A DNA stretch of 64,000 nucleotides from Bacteroidetes bacterium UBA5697 (lineage in GTDB: Bacteria; Bacteroidota; Bacteroidia; B-17B0; Aurantibacillaceae): positions 124,001 to 188,000 of the forward strand of contig DIHL01000023.1 in assembly GCA_002420145.1 (NCBI GenBank). Reading direction: 5' to 3'. Each line of letters begins with the position of its first letter. The stretch's first letter is position 1. The translations under genes were made by a program, and so were the position numbers. This document shows, piece after piece, positions 43,193-53,537 of this stretch. Below the pieces are notes generated by a model that did not search any database, had not been told where the DNA came from, and worked only from the letters and a program-made list of their open reading frames with translations.

Positions 43193-46100
43193 TTGGCTAC
43201 AGCAATTAAAAAAACACAGAGAATTAATTTCTCTTCAAACAAATTTCCAATTGAATATCCAGATTTTTTGGATATACAAGTAAAATCTTTCCAAGATTTC
43301 TTTCAATTAGAAACTACACCGGATAACCGTAAAAACGAAGGTTTATTCCGCGTATTTGCCGAAAACTTTCCTATCTCTGATGCGAGAAATAATTTCGTAT
43401 TAGAATTTTTGGATTATTTCGTAGATCCACCACGCTACGCACTAGAAGAGTGCATTAGTCGTGGTTTAACTTATTCAGTGCCTTTAAAAGCTAAATTAAA
43501 GCTTTACTGTACTGATCCTGAACATGAAGATTTTGAAACCATTGTGCAGGACGTTTATTTGGGAACTATCCCGTACATGACACCAAAAGGTTCTTTCGTA
43601 ATCAATGGTGCTGAACGTGTTATCGTTTCTCAATTACATCGTTCTCCAGGCGTGTTCTTCGGTCAAAGCCGTCACGCAAATGGTACTAAATTATATAGTG
43701 CTCGTGTTATCCCTTTCAAAGGTTCTTGGATTGAATTTGCAACAGATATTAATAATGTAATGTATGCTTACATTGATCGTAAGAAAAAGTTACCAGTAAC
43801 TACTTTATTACGTGCTATTGGTTTTGAAAGTGATAAACAAATTTTAGAAATTTTTGGTTTAGCTGACGAAGTGAAAGTTTCGAAAGCTGGTTTAAAACGT
43901 GAGGTTGGTCGTAGACTAGCTGCTCGTGTTTTAAAAACATGGATTGAAGATTTCGTAGATGAGGATACCGGGGAAGTTGTATCAATTGAGCGTAATGAAG
44001 TGATCTTAGACCGTGAAACGGTTTTAGATGATAACCATATCGACTTAATTGCTGATGCGGGTGTTAAATCTATCATCTTGCACAAAGAAGACGTAAATAC
44101 AGCAGATTTTGCTATTATCTACAATACTTTACAAAAAGATTCAACTAACTCAGAAAAAGAAGCAATCGAGTATATCTACCGTTTACTTCGTAATGCTGAG
44201 CCACCTGATGAAGAAACAGCTCGTGGAGTAATCGACAAGTTATTCTTCTCTGACAAACGTTATGATTTAGGTGAAGTAGGTCGTTTCCGTATCAACAAAA
44301 AGTTAGGCATCGATATTCCTATGAATATCCGTGTTTTAACTAAGGAAGATATTATCTTAATCATGAAATATTTGATTGAGTTAATCAATTCTAAAACTGA
44401 TGTGGATGATATTGATCACTTATCTAACCGTCGTGTGCGTACAGTTGGTGAGCAATTATTCTCTCAATTTGGTGTAGGTTTAGCACGTATGGCTCGTACT
44501 ATTCGTGAGCGTATGAACGTTCGTGATAACGAGGTATTTACACCAACCGATTTGATTAATGCAAAAACATTATCTTCTGTTATTAATTCATTCTTTGGAA
44601 CGAATCAGTTATCTCAGTTCATGGATCAAACCAACCCTTTATCGGAGATTACGCATAAGCGTCGTCTTTCGGCACTAGGGCCAGGAGGTTTATCTCGTGA
44701 GCGTGCTGGTTTCGAGGTACGTGACGTTCACTACACTCACTACGGTCGTCTGTGTACTATTGAGACTCCGGAAGGACCAAACATTGGATTAATTTCTTCA
44801 TTATGCGTTTTCGCTAAAGTAAATAAATTAGGATTTATTGAAACTCCTTTCCGTTCTGTAACTAACGGTAAAGTAGATGTAAATAAAGGAATCACTTATT
44901 TAACTGCTGAAGAAGAAGATCAAAAAAATATTGCTCAAACAAGTGCAGAATTAGATGAAAAAGGAAACTTCGTTAACGATAAAGTAACTGCTCGTTATGA
45001 AGGTGACTTCCCAGTAATTGAGCCTGAAAAGGTAAATTTAATGGACGTTGCTCCTAATCAAATTGCTTCTATTGCGGCTTCATTGATTCCGTTCTTAGAG
45101 CATGATGATGCTAACCGTGCCTTGATGGGATCGAACATGCAACGTCAAGCAGTTCCATTAATGCGTCCTGAAGCACCAATTGTTGGTACTGGTATCGAAG
45201 CTCGTGTAGCTGAAGATAGCCGTGTATTAATTAATGCAGAAGGCGAAGGAGTTGTTGAGTATGTTGATGCTCGTGAAATCGTTATTCGTTACAACAGATC
45301 TAAAGATGAGCAATTAGTAAGCTTTGAAGGAGATGTTAAAACTTATAAATTAACTAAATTCCAAAAAACAAATCAAAGTACTTGTATGAACTTAAAACCT
45401 ATCGTTAAGAAAGGTGATAAAGTTGTTAAAGGACAAGTATTATGTGATGGTTATGCAACCGAAAAAGGTGAATTAGCATTAGGACGTAACTTAAAAGTAG
45501 CGTTCATGCCTTGGAAAGGTTATAACTTTGAGGATGCGATTGTAATTTCTGAACGTATCATTCGTGATGATATATTCACATCTATTCATATTGATGAATA
45601 TTCTTTAGAAGTGCGTGACACAAAACGTGGAATGGAAGAGTTAACTCCAGATATTCCTAACGTAAGTGAAGAAGCAACTAAAGACTTAGATGAGAAAGGT
45701 ATTATCCGTGTTGGTGCTGAGGTTAAAGAAGGTGATATCTTAATTGGAAAAATTACTCCAAAAGGTGAAACTGATCCATCTCCAGAAGAAAAATTATTAC
45801 GTGCTATCTTCGGTGATAAAGCAGGTGATGTGAAAGATGCGTCTTTACGTGTTTCTCCTTCATTAAAAGGTGTTATCGTTGATAAAAAATTATTCTCTCG
45901 TGCTATTAAAGATAAAAAGCAAAAAGCGGATGAAAAACCATTAATTGAAAAATTAGATGCAGATCACCACAAAGCAATTGCTAATATCAAGTATCAATTA
46001 ATTGAAAAATTATTTGAACTAGTTAATGGTCGTACATCTCAAGGTGTTCATAATATCTTAGGTGAAGAAGTTATTACAAAAGGAACTAAGTTTACTCAAA

Positions 46101-47005
46101 AATTATTAGAGAAAATTGATTTCTCTGAAGTTAACCCAGGTAACTGGACAACTGATAAAGATAAGAATGAGCAAATTGAGCGTTTGTTACACAACTTCAT
46201 GATTAAGTATAATGATCATTTAGGTCAATACAAGCGTGAGAAATTCCAAATTACTGTTGGTGATGAATTACCAAATGGTATTGTTCAATTAGCTAAGGTT
46301 TACATTGCTCAAAAACGTAAGTTAAGAGTAGGTGATAAGATGGCAGGTCGTCATGGTAACAAGGGTATTGTTGCTCGTATTGTAAAAGACGAAGATATGC
46401 CGTTCTTAGATGATGGAACTCCAGTTGATATCGTATTAAATCCATTAGGTGTACCATCTCGTATGAACATCGGACAGATTTATGAAACAGTATTAGCTTG
46501 GGCTGGTAAAGAATTAGGATTAAAATTCTCTACTCCAATTTTCGATGGAGCATCTATGGAGCAAATTGACGAGTATACTACAAAAGCTGGTGTACCTCAA
46601 TATGGCCGTACTTACTTAATTGATGGTGGAACAGGTGAGAAATTTGACCAACCGGCTACTGTAGGTATCATTTACATGTTAAAATTAGGACACATGGTTG
46701 ATGATAAAATGCATGCTCGTTCAATCGGACCATATTCATTAATTACGCAACAACCTTTAGGTGGTAAAGCACAGTTTGGTGGTCAGCGTTTTGGTGAGAT
46801 GGAGGTTTGGGCACTAGAAGCATACGGTGCAGCTAACGTGTTACAAGAATTGTTAACTATTAAATCGGATGATGTAATGGGTCGTGCAAAAGCTTATGAA
46901 GCAATTGTAAAAGGCGAAAACATTCCAGCTCCTGGTATACCAGAGTCGTTTAATGTATTAATGCACGAATTACGTGGATTAGCGTTAGATGTAACACTAG
47001 ACTAA
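43193..47005 (+). CDS. rpoB: DNA-directed RNA polymerase subunit beta
   Basis: 1270-aa catalytic subunit. The start codon is TTG (ATAIKKTQRINFSS follows), which is unusual for such a central gene; no nearby ATG fits the conserved N-terminus. The rifampicin region (FGTNQLSQFMDQTNPLSEI and THKRRLSALGPGGLSRERAG) is wild-type-like. GRHGNKGIVARI and the C-terminal QPLGGKAQFGGQRFGEMEVWA are invariant. It follows the rplL attenuator hairpin and is separated from rpoC by a hairpin-forming dispersed repeat. Confidence 0.98.
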   Translation: MATAIKKTQRINFSSNKFPIEYPDFLDIQVKSFQDFFQLETTPDNRKNEGLFRVFAENFPISDARNNFVLEFLDYFVDPPRYALEECISRGLTYSVPLKAKLKLYCTDPEHEDFETIVQDVYLGTIPYMTPKGSFVINGAERVIVSQLHRSPGVFFGQSRHANGTKLYSARVIPFKGSWIEFATDINNVMYAYIDRKKKLPVTTLLRAIGFESDKQILEIFGLADEVKVSKAGLKREVGRRLAARVLKTWIEDFVDEDTGEVVSIERNEVILDRETVLDDNHIDLIADAGVKSIILHKEDVNTADFAIIYNTLQKDSTNSEKEAIEYIYRLLRNAEPPDEETARGVIDKLFFSDKRYDLGEVGRFRINKKLGIDIPMNIRVLTKEDIILIMKYLIELINSKTDVDDIDHLSNRRVRTVGEQLFSQFGVGLARMARTIRERMNVRDNEVFTPTDLINAKTLSSVINSFFGTNQLSQFMDQTNPLSEITHKRRLSALGPGGLSRERAGFEVRDVHYTHYGRLCTIETPEGPNIGLISSLCVFAKVNKLGFIETPFRSVTNGKVDVNKGITYLTAEEEDQKNIAQTSAELDEKGNFVNDKVTARYEGDFPVIEPEKVNLMDVAPNQIASIAASLIPFLEHDDANRALMGSNMQRQAVPLMRPEAPIVGTGIEARVAEDSRVLINAEGEGVVEYVDAREIVIRYNRSKDEQLVSFEGDVKTYKLTKFQKTNQSTCMNLKPIVKKGDKVVKGQVLCDGYATEKGELALGRNLKVAFMPWKGYNFEDAIVISERIIRDDIFTSIHIDEYSLEVRDTKRGMEELTPDIPNVSEEATKDLDEKGIIRVGAEVKEGDILIGKITPKGETDPSPEEKLLRAIFGDKAGDVKDASLRVSPSLKGVIVDKKLFSRAIKDKKQKADEKPLIEKLDADHHKAIANIKYQLIEKLFELVNGRTSQGVHNILGEEVITKGTKFTQKLLEKIDFSEVNPGNWTTDKDKNEQIERLLHNFMIKYNDHLGQYKREKFQITVGDELPNGIVQLAKVYIAQKRKLRVGDKMAGRHGNKGIVARIVKDEDMPFLDDGTPVDIVLNPLGVPSRMNIGQIYETVLAWAGKELGLKFSTPIFDGASMEQIDEYTTKAGVPQYGRTYLIDGGTGEKFDQPATVGIIYMLKLGHMVDDKMHARSIGPYSLITQQPLGGKAQFGGQRFGEMEVWALEAYGAANVLQELLTIKSDDVMGRAKAYEAIVKGENIPAPGIPESFNVLMHELRGLALDVTLD

Positions 47006-47018
47006 TATACACTTTAAA

Positions 47019-47051
47019 CACTGGTGGCTGAGGCTCTCGAAGCCACCAGTG
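47019..47051. repeat. Dispersed hairpin repeat between rpoB and rpoC
   Basis: Perfect 11-base arms CACTGGTGGCT / AGCCACCAGTG around GAGGCTCTCGA. The core GGTGGCTGAG...TCGAAGCCACC matches a widespread dispersed repeat of this phylum rather than a rpo regulatory site. No T-run follows, so it should not stop transcription. Confidence 0.7.
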
Positions 47052-47098
47052 AATAAGTAAATGAATTTTTATTATCACTAAAACCAAAAAGCAAAAAA

Positions 47099-50000
47099 AT
47101 GGCTTTAAGAAAAGATAACAAAGTAAAATCAAACTTCTCAAAAATCACTATTAGTTTAGCTTCGCCAGAAACTATTCTACAACGTAGTAGTGGAGAGGTT
47201 TTGAAACCAGAAACCATTAATTACCGTACTTACAAACCAGAAAGAGATGGTTTGTTTTGCGAGCGTATTTTTGGACCAGTTAAAGATTATGAATGTCACT
47301 GCGGAAAATACAAGCGTATTCGTTACAAAGGTATTATCTGCGATCGTTGTGGTGTTGAAGTAACTGAGAAAAAAGTTCGTCGTGAGCGTATGGGACACAT
47401 TAATTTAGTGGTTCCTGTTGCACATATCTGGTATTTCCGTTCGTTACCAAACAAAATTGGTTACTTATTAGGATTACCTACTAAGAAATTAGATATGATT
47501 ATTTACTACGAGCGTTATGTAGTAATTAATGCAGGTGTTGCAGCTCAAGGCGGCACACAATATTTAGATTTCTTAACGGAAGAAGAATACTTAAACTTAG
47601 TTGATACTTTACCAAAAGAAAATCATTTATTAGACGATTCAGATCCTAATAAATTTATCGCTAAGATGGGTGCTGAAGCTCTTCAAGATTTATTATCTCG
47701 TTTACAATTAGATGAGTTATCTTATGAGTTACGTCACAAAGCAAACACTGAAACTTCTCAACAACGTAAAAACGAAGCATTAAAACGTTTACAAGTTATT
47801 GAAGCTTTCCGTTCTGCTCAAACACATATCGAAAACAAACCTGAGTGGATGATTATTAAAACTGTTCCAGTTATTCCACCAGAATTACGTCCTTTAGTTC
47901 CATTGGATGGAGGTCGTTTTGCAACTTCTGATTTAAATGATTTATACCGTCGTGTTATTATCCGTAATAACCGTTTAAAGCGTTTAATTGAAATTAAAGC
48001 ACCAGACGTTATCTTACGTAATGAGAAACGTATGTTACAAGAATCAGTAGATTCATTATTTGATAACTCTCGTAAATCAAATGCTGTTAAAACTGAATCT
48101 AACAGAGCTTTAAAATCATTATCAGATTCATTAAAAGGTAAACAAGGACGTTTCCGTCAAAACTTATTAGGTAAACGTGTAGATTACTCGGCTCGTTCGG
48201 TAATTGTCGTTGGGCCAGAAATGAAACTACACGAGTGTGGTTTACCTAAAGAAATGGCAGCTGAGTTATTCAAGCCATTTATTATTCGTAAAATGATTGA
48301 GCGTGGTATCGTGAAAACGGTAAAATCTGCAAAGAAAATTGTAGATAAAAAAGAGCCAATTGTTTGGGATATTTTAGAAAACGTATTGAAAGGTCATCCC
48401 GTAATGTTAAACCGTGCCCCTACATTACATAGATTAGGTATTCAAGCATTCCAACCAAAATTAATTGAAGGAAAAGCAATTCAGTTACACCCATTAGTGT
48501 GTTCTGCATTCAACGCCGATTTTGACGGGGATCAAATGGCGGTACACGTTCCATTAGGACATGCCGCAGTATTAGAAGCACAAATTTTAATGTTAGCTTC
48601 TCATAACATTTTAAATCCATCTAACGGTGCGCCAGTTGCGGTTCCATCTCAGGATATGGTTTTAGGTTTATATTATTTAACTAAATCTAAAAAGAATTTA
48701 CCTGGTGATGCAGTTAGAGGAGAAGGAAAAATTTTCTATAGCGCTGAAGAAGTTAATATCGCTTTAAACGAAAAGAAAATTGACATTCACGCACAAATTA
48801 AAATCCGTGTTACTAACGCATTAGATGGAGATAAATTAGTTACGAAAGTAATTGAAACAACTGCTGGTCGCGTTATGTTTAACCAAGTTGTTCCGCATGA
48901 AGTAGGTTTCATCAACGAATTGTTGACTAAAAAATCTCTTCGTGATATCATTGGAATGGTGGTTAAGAAAACAGGTATGGCTAAAACTGCTAAGTTCTTA
49001 GATGATATCAAAGACTTAGGATTTAAAACAGCCTTCAAAGGTGGATTATCATTTAACTTAGGTGATATCGAAACTCCAGCTGAGAAATTTAAAATTATTA
49101 AAGATGCGCGTGCGCAAGTTGATGAAGTAATGAATAACTACTCAATGGGTTTCATTACAAACAACGAACGTTACAACCAGGTAATTGATATTTGGACACA
49201 TGCTAACTCAAAAGTTACTAAAAAAGTAATGGATGTATTAAGCACAGATAAACAAGGTTTCAACTCTGTTTACATGATGCTTGATTCAGGTGCGCGTGGA
49301 TCTAAAGAACAAATTAAACAGTTATCAGGTATGCGTGGTTTGATGGCTAAACCACAAAAGGCAGGTGATACAACGGCTTCGATTATTGAGAATCCGGTAT
49401 TATCTAACTTCCGTGAAGGTTTATCTATCTTAGAATACTTTATTTCAACCCATGGTGCTCGTAAAGGTTTAGCGGATACGGCGTTAAAAACAGCGGATGC
49501 TGGTTACTTAACTCGTCGTTTAGTTGACGTTGCTCAAGACGTTATCATTAACGAAGAAGATTGTGGTACATTACGTGGCTTAACAGCTATGGCATTGAAA
49601 AACAATGACGATGTTGTTGAATCATTATCAGATAGAATTTTAGGTCGTATTTCATTAAACGATTTATATCATCCAACAACTGGCGAGTTAATCGTTACAG
49701 GTGGTGAAATGATTGATGAAGATGTAGCAGCAGTTATTGAAAAATCTCCAATCGAATCTGTTGAAATTCGTTCAGTATTAACTTGCGAATCTAAATTAGG
49801 TGTGTGTGCTAAATGTTACGGACGTAACTTATCTAACGGACGTCAAGTTCAATTAGGTGAGGCAGTGGGTGTAATTGCAGCACAATCAATTGGTGAGCCA
49901 GGTACTCAGTTAACATTACGTACGTTCCACGTTGGAGGTACAGCATCTAACACGGCAGCATCTTCTAGCTATATTGCTAAATACGATGGTATTGCTGAAA

Positions 50001-51394
50001 TCGATGAGTTACGTACTGTTGAGCGTATTAACGCTGACGGAACTAAAGCTAATGTTGTGATTGGTCGTTCTACTGAAGTACGTATCGTTGATGCAAACAC
50101 AGGTATTACATTAACTACTGGAAATATTCCTTACGGTTCTCAATTATATATCAAACCTAGCGCGAAAGTGAAAAAAGGAGATATGATTTGTGATTGGGAT
50201 CCATATAACGCGGTTATCGTTTCTGAATTTGCTGGTGCTGTAGAGTACGAAGGAATTAAAGAAAACATCACTTACCGTGAAGAATCTGATGAACAAACAG
50301 GTTTCCGTGAGAAAGTAATTATTGAAAGTAGAGATAAAACATTATCACCATTAATCAGAATAGTTGACAAAAAAGGCGAGCCTTTAAAAACATATAACTT
50401 ACCTATCAGTGCACACATCGTTGTGAACGAAGGAGTGAAAGTTGAATTAGGACAAATTTTAGTGAAGATTCCTCGTGTTACTGGTAAAACGGGAGATATT
50501 ACAGGTGGTTTACCTCGTGTAACCGAGTTATTCGAAGCACGTAACCCAAGTAATCCAGCAGTAGTTTCTGAAATTGACGGCATCGTTACTTTCGGTAAAA
50601 TTAAGCGCGGTAACCGTGAGGTAATTGTTGAAGCTAAAACTGGTGAACAACACCGTTACTTAGTGTCTTTATCTAAACATATCTTAGTACAAGAGAATGA
50701 CTTTGTGAAAGCAGGTGAGCAATTATCTGATGGCGCAACTTCTCCTGGTGATATCTTAGCAATAAAAGGCCCTACAGCAGTTCAAGAATACTTAGTAAAT
50801 GAGATTCAAGAGGTTTACCGTTTACAAGGACAAAAATTAAATGATAAGCATTTCGAAACGATTGTTCGTCAGATGATGCGTAAAGTTCAAATTGAAGACC
50901 CAGGTGATACAACTTTCTTAGAGTTACAGTTAATTAATAAAATTAACTTCATGGCTGAGAATGATGAATTATATGGTAAGAAAGTAGTTGTTGAGCCAGG
51001 TGATTCTGAAAACTTGAAACGTGGACAAATTGTAACAGCTCGTAAATTACGTGATGAGAACTCAGTTTTACGTCGTAAAGACATGAAATTAGTTGAAGCT
51101 CGTGATGCAGTTCCTGCTACAGCAACTCCAATTTTACAAGGTATTACACGTGCATCGTTACAAACAAATAGTTGGATTTCTGCGGCATCGTTCCAGGAAA
51201 CAACAAAAGTGTTAAACGAAGCAGCTGTAAACGGAAAAATAGATACGTTACAAGGCTTAAAAGAAAACGTTATTGTTGGCCACTTAATTCCAGCAGGTAC
51301 AGGATTACGTCAATACGAAAAAATCGTAGTTGGTAGTAAAGAAGAGTACGAGCGTTTAATGGCAAGTAAAGAAGAAGTTGAAGAAGAAGCTTAA
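47099..51394 (+). CDS. rpoC: DNA-directed RNA polymerase subunit beta'
   Basis: 1431-aa catalytic subunit. The zinc-binding domain CHCGKYKRIRYKGIICDRCG near the N-terminus, the active-site NADFDGDQMAVHVPL (three Asp for Mg), the second zinc site CESKLGVCAKCYG and the trigger-loop region are all present. ATG start in an A-rich leader. The operon ends with a strong terminator 27 bases downstream. Confidence 0.99.
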   Translation: MALRKDNKVKSNFSKITISLASPETILQRSSGEVLKPETINYRTYKPERDGLFCERIFGPVKDYECHCGKYKRIRYKGIICDRCGVEVTEKKVRRERMGHINLVVPVAHIWYFRSLPNKIGYLLGLPTKKLDMIIYYERYVVINAGVAAQGGTQYLDFLTEEEYLNLVDTLPKENHLLDDSDPNKFIAKMGAEALQDLLSRLQLDELSYELRHKANTETSQQRKNEALKRLQVIEAFRSAQTHIENKPEWMIIKTVPVIPPELRPLVPLDGGRFATSDLNDLYRRVIIRNNRLKRLIEIKAPDVILRNEKRMLQESVDSLFDNSRKSNAVKTESNRALKSLSDSLKGKQGRFRQNLLGKRVDYSARSVIVVGPEMKLHECGLPKEMAAELFKPFIIRKMIERGIVKTVKSAKKIVDKKEPIVWDILENVLKGHPVMLNRAPTLHRLGIQAFQPKLIEGKAIQLHPLVCSAFNADFDGDQMAVHVPLGHAAVLEAQILMLASHNILNPSNGAPVAVPSQDMVLGLYYLTKSKKNLPGDAVRGEGKIFYSAEEVNIALNEKKIDIHAQIKIRVTNALDGDKLVTKVIETTAGRVMFNQVVPHEVGFINELLTKKSLRDIIGMVVKKTGMAKTAKFLDDIKDLGFKTAFKGGLSFNLGDIETPAEKFKIIKDARAQVDEVMNNYSMGFITNNERYNQVIDIWTHANSKVTKKVMDVLSTDKQGFNSVYMMLDSGARGSKEQIKQLSGMRGLMAKPQKAGDTTASIIENPVLSNFREGLSILEYFISTHGARKGLADTALKTADAGYLTRRLVDVAQDVIINEEDCGTLRGLTAMALKNNDDVVESLSDRILGRISLNDLYHPTTGELIVTGGEMIDEDVAAVIEKSPIESVEIRSVLTCESKLGVCAKCYGRNLSNGRQVQLGEAVGVIAAQSIGEPGTQLTLRTFHVGGTASNTAASSSYIAKYDGIAEIDELRTVERINADGTKANVVIGRSTEVRIVDANTGITLTTGNIPYGSQLYIKPSAKVKKGDMICDWDPYNAVIVSEFAGAVEYEGIKENITYREESDEQTGFREKVIIESRDKTLSPLIRIVDKKGEPLKTYNLPISAHIVVNEGVKVELGQILVKIPRVTGKTGDITGGLPRVTELFEARNPSNPAVVSEIDGIVTFGKIKRGNREVIVEAKTGEQHRYLVSLSKHILVQENDFVKAGEQLSDGATSPGDILAIKGPTAVQEYLVNEIQEVYRLQGQKLNDKHFETIVRQMMRKVQIEDPGDTTFLELQLINKINFMAENDELYGKKVVVEPGDSENLKRGQIVTARKLRDENSVLRRKDMKLVEARDAVPATATPILQGITRASLQTNSWISAASFQETTKVLNEAAVNGKIDTLQGLKENVIVGHLIPAGTGLRQYEKIVVGSKEEYERLMASKEEVEEEA

Positions 51395-51421
51395 TTTTCT
51401 AAAACAACTTTATAGATAAAT

Positions 51422-51451
51422 AAAACCCTGATAGAAATGTCAGGGTTTTTT
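51422..51451 (+). terminator. Rho-independent terminator of the rpoBC operon
   Basis: AAAACCCTGA-TAGAAATG-TCAGGGTTTT with following T-run, 28 bases after the rpoC stop. Confidence 0.9.
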
Positions 51452-51455
51452 GTTT

Positions 51456-51932
51456 TTACTTATTTTTTGCAGTATCTAATAAATTTTTAAAAGCTTCTTC
51501 TACTTGTTTCACAAGTTTTTCGTAGCCCTCTTTTGTAGTATTAATTTCGGTTTGCATTAAAGCTAATTCATCTACATGGGCAGTGTATTCTTTTTCAACT
51601 TCTGCTGGTTTTGCAGAGTTATCATTTAGTTTAGTAATCAACTCTTTGTTTTTTTGAATGATTACTTCTAAACGAGTGATTAATTCATTTTGTTTGCTAA
51701 CTAAATTAACTAACATCGTATCTTCTGGATTAATTTCCTCATGTTTTGTGGTATCAGTAAACACAAGCTTAGAAAGTTCATTACGCTGATTGGTTAGTGC
51801 TGAATCTTGTTGTTGTAATTCAATTTGAGTGGTTTCAATTTTTTGAATTAACTCAGAGTTATCTTCTTTACAAGAAGTTAAACTTAGAAATAAAGCAATT
51901 GTGCTTGCGATGGTGATGATGTGATTTTTCAT
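51456..51932 (-). CDS. Coiled-coil lipoprotein of unknown function
   Basis: 158 aa. The N-terminus is a lipoprotein signal (IALFLSLTSCKED), so the mature protein starts at Cys21 and is lipid-anchored. The remainder is almost wholly charged and helical (residues 25-150) with heptad-like spacing of Leu, Ile and Val, giving a probable extended coiled coil; no enzymatic domain. I do not recognise a family. It is transcribed against rpoC, whose terminator lies 5 bases away, and is not part of the following operon (about 185 bases). Confidence 0.72.
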   Translation of the reverse strand: MKNHIITIASTIALFLSLTSCKEDNSELIQKIETTQIELQQQDSALTNQRNELSKLVFTDTTKHEEINPEDTMLVNLVSKQNELITRLEVIIQKNKELITKLNDNSAKPAEVEKEYTAHVDELALMQTEINTTKEGYEKLVKQVEEAFKNLLDTAKNK

Positions 51933-52034
51933 AACATTAAGTTTTAAGGTTTAATGATTGATTGCATCAAGCATTATTTTGTAACCCATCATTAACATAT
52001 ATTAAGGATTGATGCTTTTTATACTAAGTAAAAA

Positions 52035-52064
52035 ATTCCTCCCCCTGCCCCCTCCAGAGGGGGA
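52035..52064. repeat. Dispersed CCCCCTGCCCCCTCC...GAGGGGG repeat
   Basis: C-rich element in the gap between the lipoprotein gene and the BtrH-like gene, with CCCCCT-CCAG-AGGGGG hairpin potential. This type of repeat is known to be common in Bacteroidota genomes. Confidence 0.6.
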
Positions 52065-52117
52065 TAAGATTCTCACACAATACTCTGCGAGAATTTGCGC
52101 TATCTGCGGGACAAAAA

Positions 52118-53137
52118 TTAAGGTTTAATCTTCCTCAACTCTTTAAACGCAGCGCGTTCAATAGCAGCAATGTTATCTAGCATGTCTGCACATTCTAAAA
52201 AATCTTTTTGCTCATTTAATCTGCCTTTAAAAATACGACCCATGTTTATGGCACTAGCACGCCATAAATCTCCTGCTTTGGTAAATTCGTCAGATAATGT
52301 CAATAGTTTTTGATTACCAGTTATTTCAGATGCTTGTTCTAAAAAGGCAGCGTATAAAAATCTAAATCCACCTCCGCCAGTTCCAATCTCTTCTTGCATA
52401 CGAACAATTTGTCCTAAATATAAACCTGCTTTGCGAGGGCCTAATTTATCTCTCCATTTACGAATTTGACGTGCCGTATAATTAATACCATCAACACCTG
52501 CAATAGGCCCTGGAATACTTAACATATCAAATGCAGAGCGATGAATGGCTTTATAAATAGCTTTTTGTAATTGTTCTTTTGATACCGGCTTAATGTTTTC
52601 CGGATAATATACATGTCCTTTTGGAGCTAGTGGTCCTTTAGCAAAACGCACTTTCAACATATCTTCTTCAGTAAGTGTCGTCACAGTTTCCATCACTGGA
52701 TCGCTTACTAAATAACTTCCATTTTCTTTTCCATACACTACTAAATTATGCGCATTGAAATGAAAACGATACTCCGCTGGAAAATAAGGTAAATTATAAA
52801 CTCCTACTTGACATCCAACAGGATTTCCTAATTGTATTTGTTTATTTAAATAATCGTATGCCTCTTTTTCGCTATTAAATTTTCTGCGATTAACTTTTAT
52901 ACCTAATAATTTACTGGCTCTACTAAAAATCCAACCTGGCATACTTCTGTATGAAACAGCTGGACCCCCATTAACCATTAAAAAAGGAATGTGGATATAA
53001 AATATACCAGAACCTAAACCAAACATTAATGGCTCGGTCATAAATTCTAAACCATGATGTTTTAAAAGACCAGTAGCTACTCCGTTTTCGCAGTGCGCAG
53101 TTTGAATGTGATTATATGGTAATATTAATTTATCCAT
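52118..53137 (-). CDS. BtrH N-terminal domain protein (putative acyltransferase)
   Basis: 339 aa. The N-terminal half is BtrH_N-like with a papain-type fold: Cys16 in TAHCENGVATGLL, His130 in FHFNAHNLVVYG and Asp146 in YLVSDPV look like a triad. In butirosin biosynthesis BtrH transfers an acyl group from a carrier protein to an amine, so a similar transfer is plausible here. The C-terminal half (about 190-339) is helical with a DUF4872-like character. The gene overlaps the upstream 132-aa gene by 8 bases and shares an operon with a ketosynthase. The acceptor and product are unknown. Confidence 0.8.
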   Translation of the reverse strand: MDKLILPYNHIQTAHCENGVATGLLKHHGLEFMTEPLMFGLGSGIFYIHIPFLMVNGGPAVSYRSMPGWIFSRASKLLGIKVNRRKFNSEKEAYDYLNKQIQLGNPVGCQVGVYNLPYFPAEYRFHFNAHNLVVYGKENGSYLVSDPVMETVTTLTEEDMLKVRFAKGPLAPKGHVYYPENIKPVSKEQLQKAIYKAIHRSAFDMLSIPGPIAGVDGINYTARQIRKWRDKLGPRKAGLYLGQIVRMQEEIGTGGGGFRFLYAAFLEQASEITGNQKLLTLSDEFTKAGDLWRASAINMGRIFKGRLNEQKDFLECADMLDNIAAIERAAFKELRKIKP

Positions 53138-53528
53138 TAAAGTTTTTTAATTCATCTACACTAATGTCAAAGGCTTTAGCATAGGTTTGTAAGCGGGATT
53201 GACTTAAAGATTTAAATACCGAAGGTTTAAAATGTCTTTTAATGGTCCATTGCCAAAAGCCTGTATAGCCCGACAATAAAGGTAAATCCATTAATTTTTT
53301 TTCCATAAAATAAAACACTGGACTGATTTCACCACTTTTTACTTTCGCTGCAGCTTCTGTTATGCGCTCGTTAATGTCTTCCCAGGCATTATCTAAGGCT
53401 TGTTTTTTTACGTCCCACCCAATACTTAAGTCAGAAGTATATTTTCCATCTTTATCTTTTACGTAACACACTTCACGAGTCACTCCTACTAAAGCAGAAG
53501 GGTCTTGAGGTAAATCTTCTTTTTTCAT
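53130..53528 (-). CDS. Unknown protein in ketosynthase/BtrH-like operon
   Basis: 132 aa with no family that I recognise. It has no signal peptide; the sequence is helical, with one partly hydrophobic stretch (VFYFMEKKLMDLPLLSGYTGFWQWTIKRHF, about 69-98) rich in aromatic residues that could be a membrane-associated or partner-binding segment. The C-terminal RLQTYAKAFDISVDELKNF resembles the helix-turn-helix recognition portion of small regulators. It sits between the ketosynthase gene (9 bases) and the BtrH-like gene (8-base overlap), so its stoichiometry with both is likely fixed. Could be a carrier, adaptor or thioester-handling protein; this is inference. Confidence 0.7.
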   Translation of the reverse strand: MKKEDLPQDPSALVGVTREVCYVKDKDGKYTSDLSIGWDVKKQALDNAWEDINERITEAAAKVKSGEISPVFYFMEKKLMDLPLLSGYTGFWQWTIKRHFKPSVFKSLSQSRLQTYAKAFDISVDELKNFNG

Positions 53529-53537
53529 TAGCGTAAA

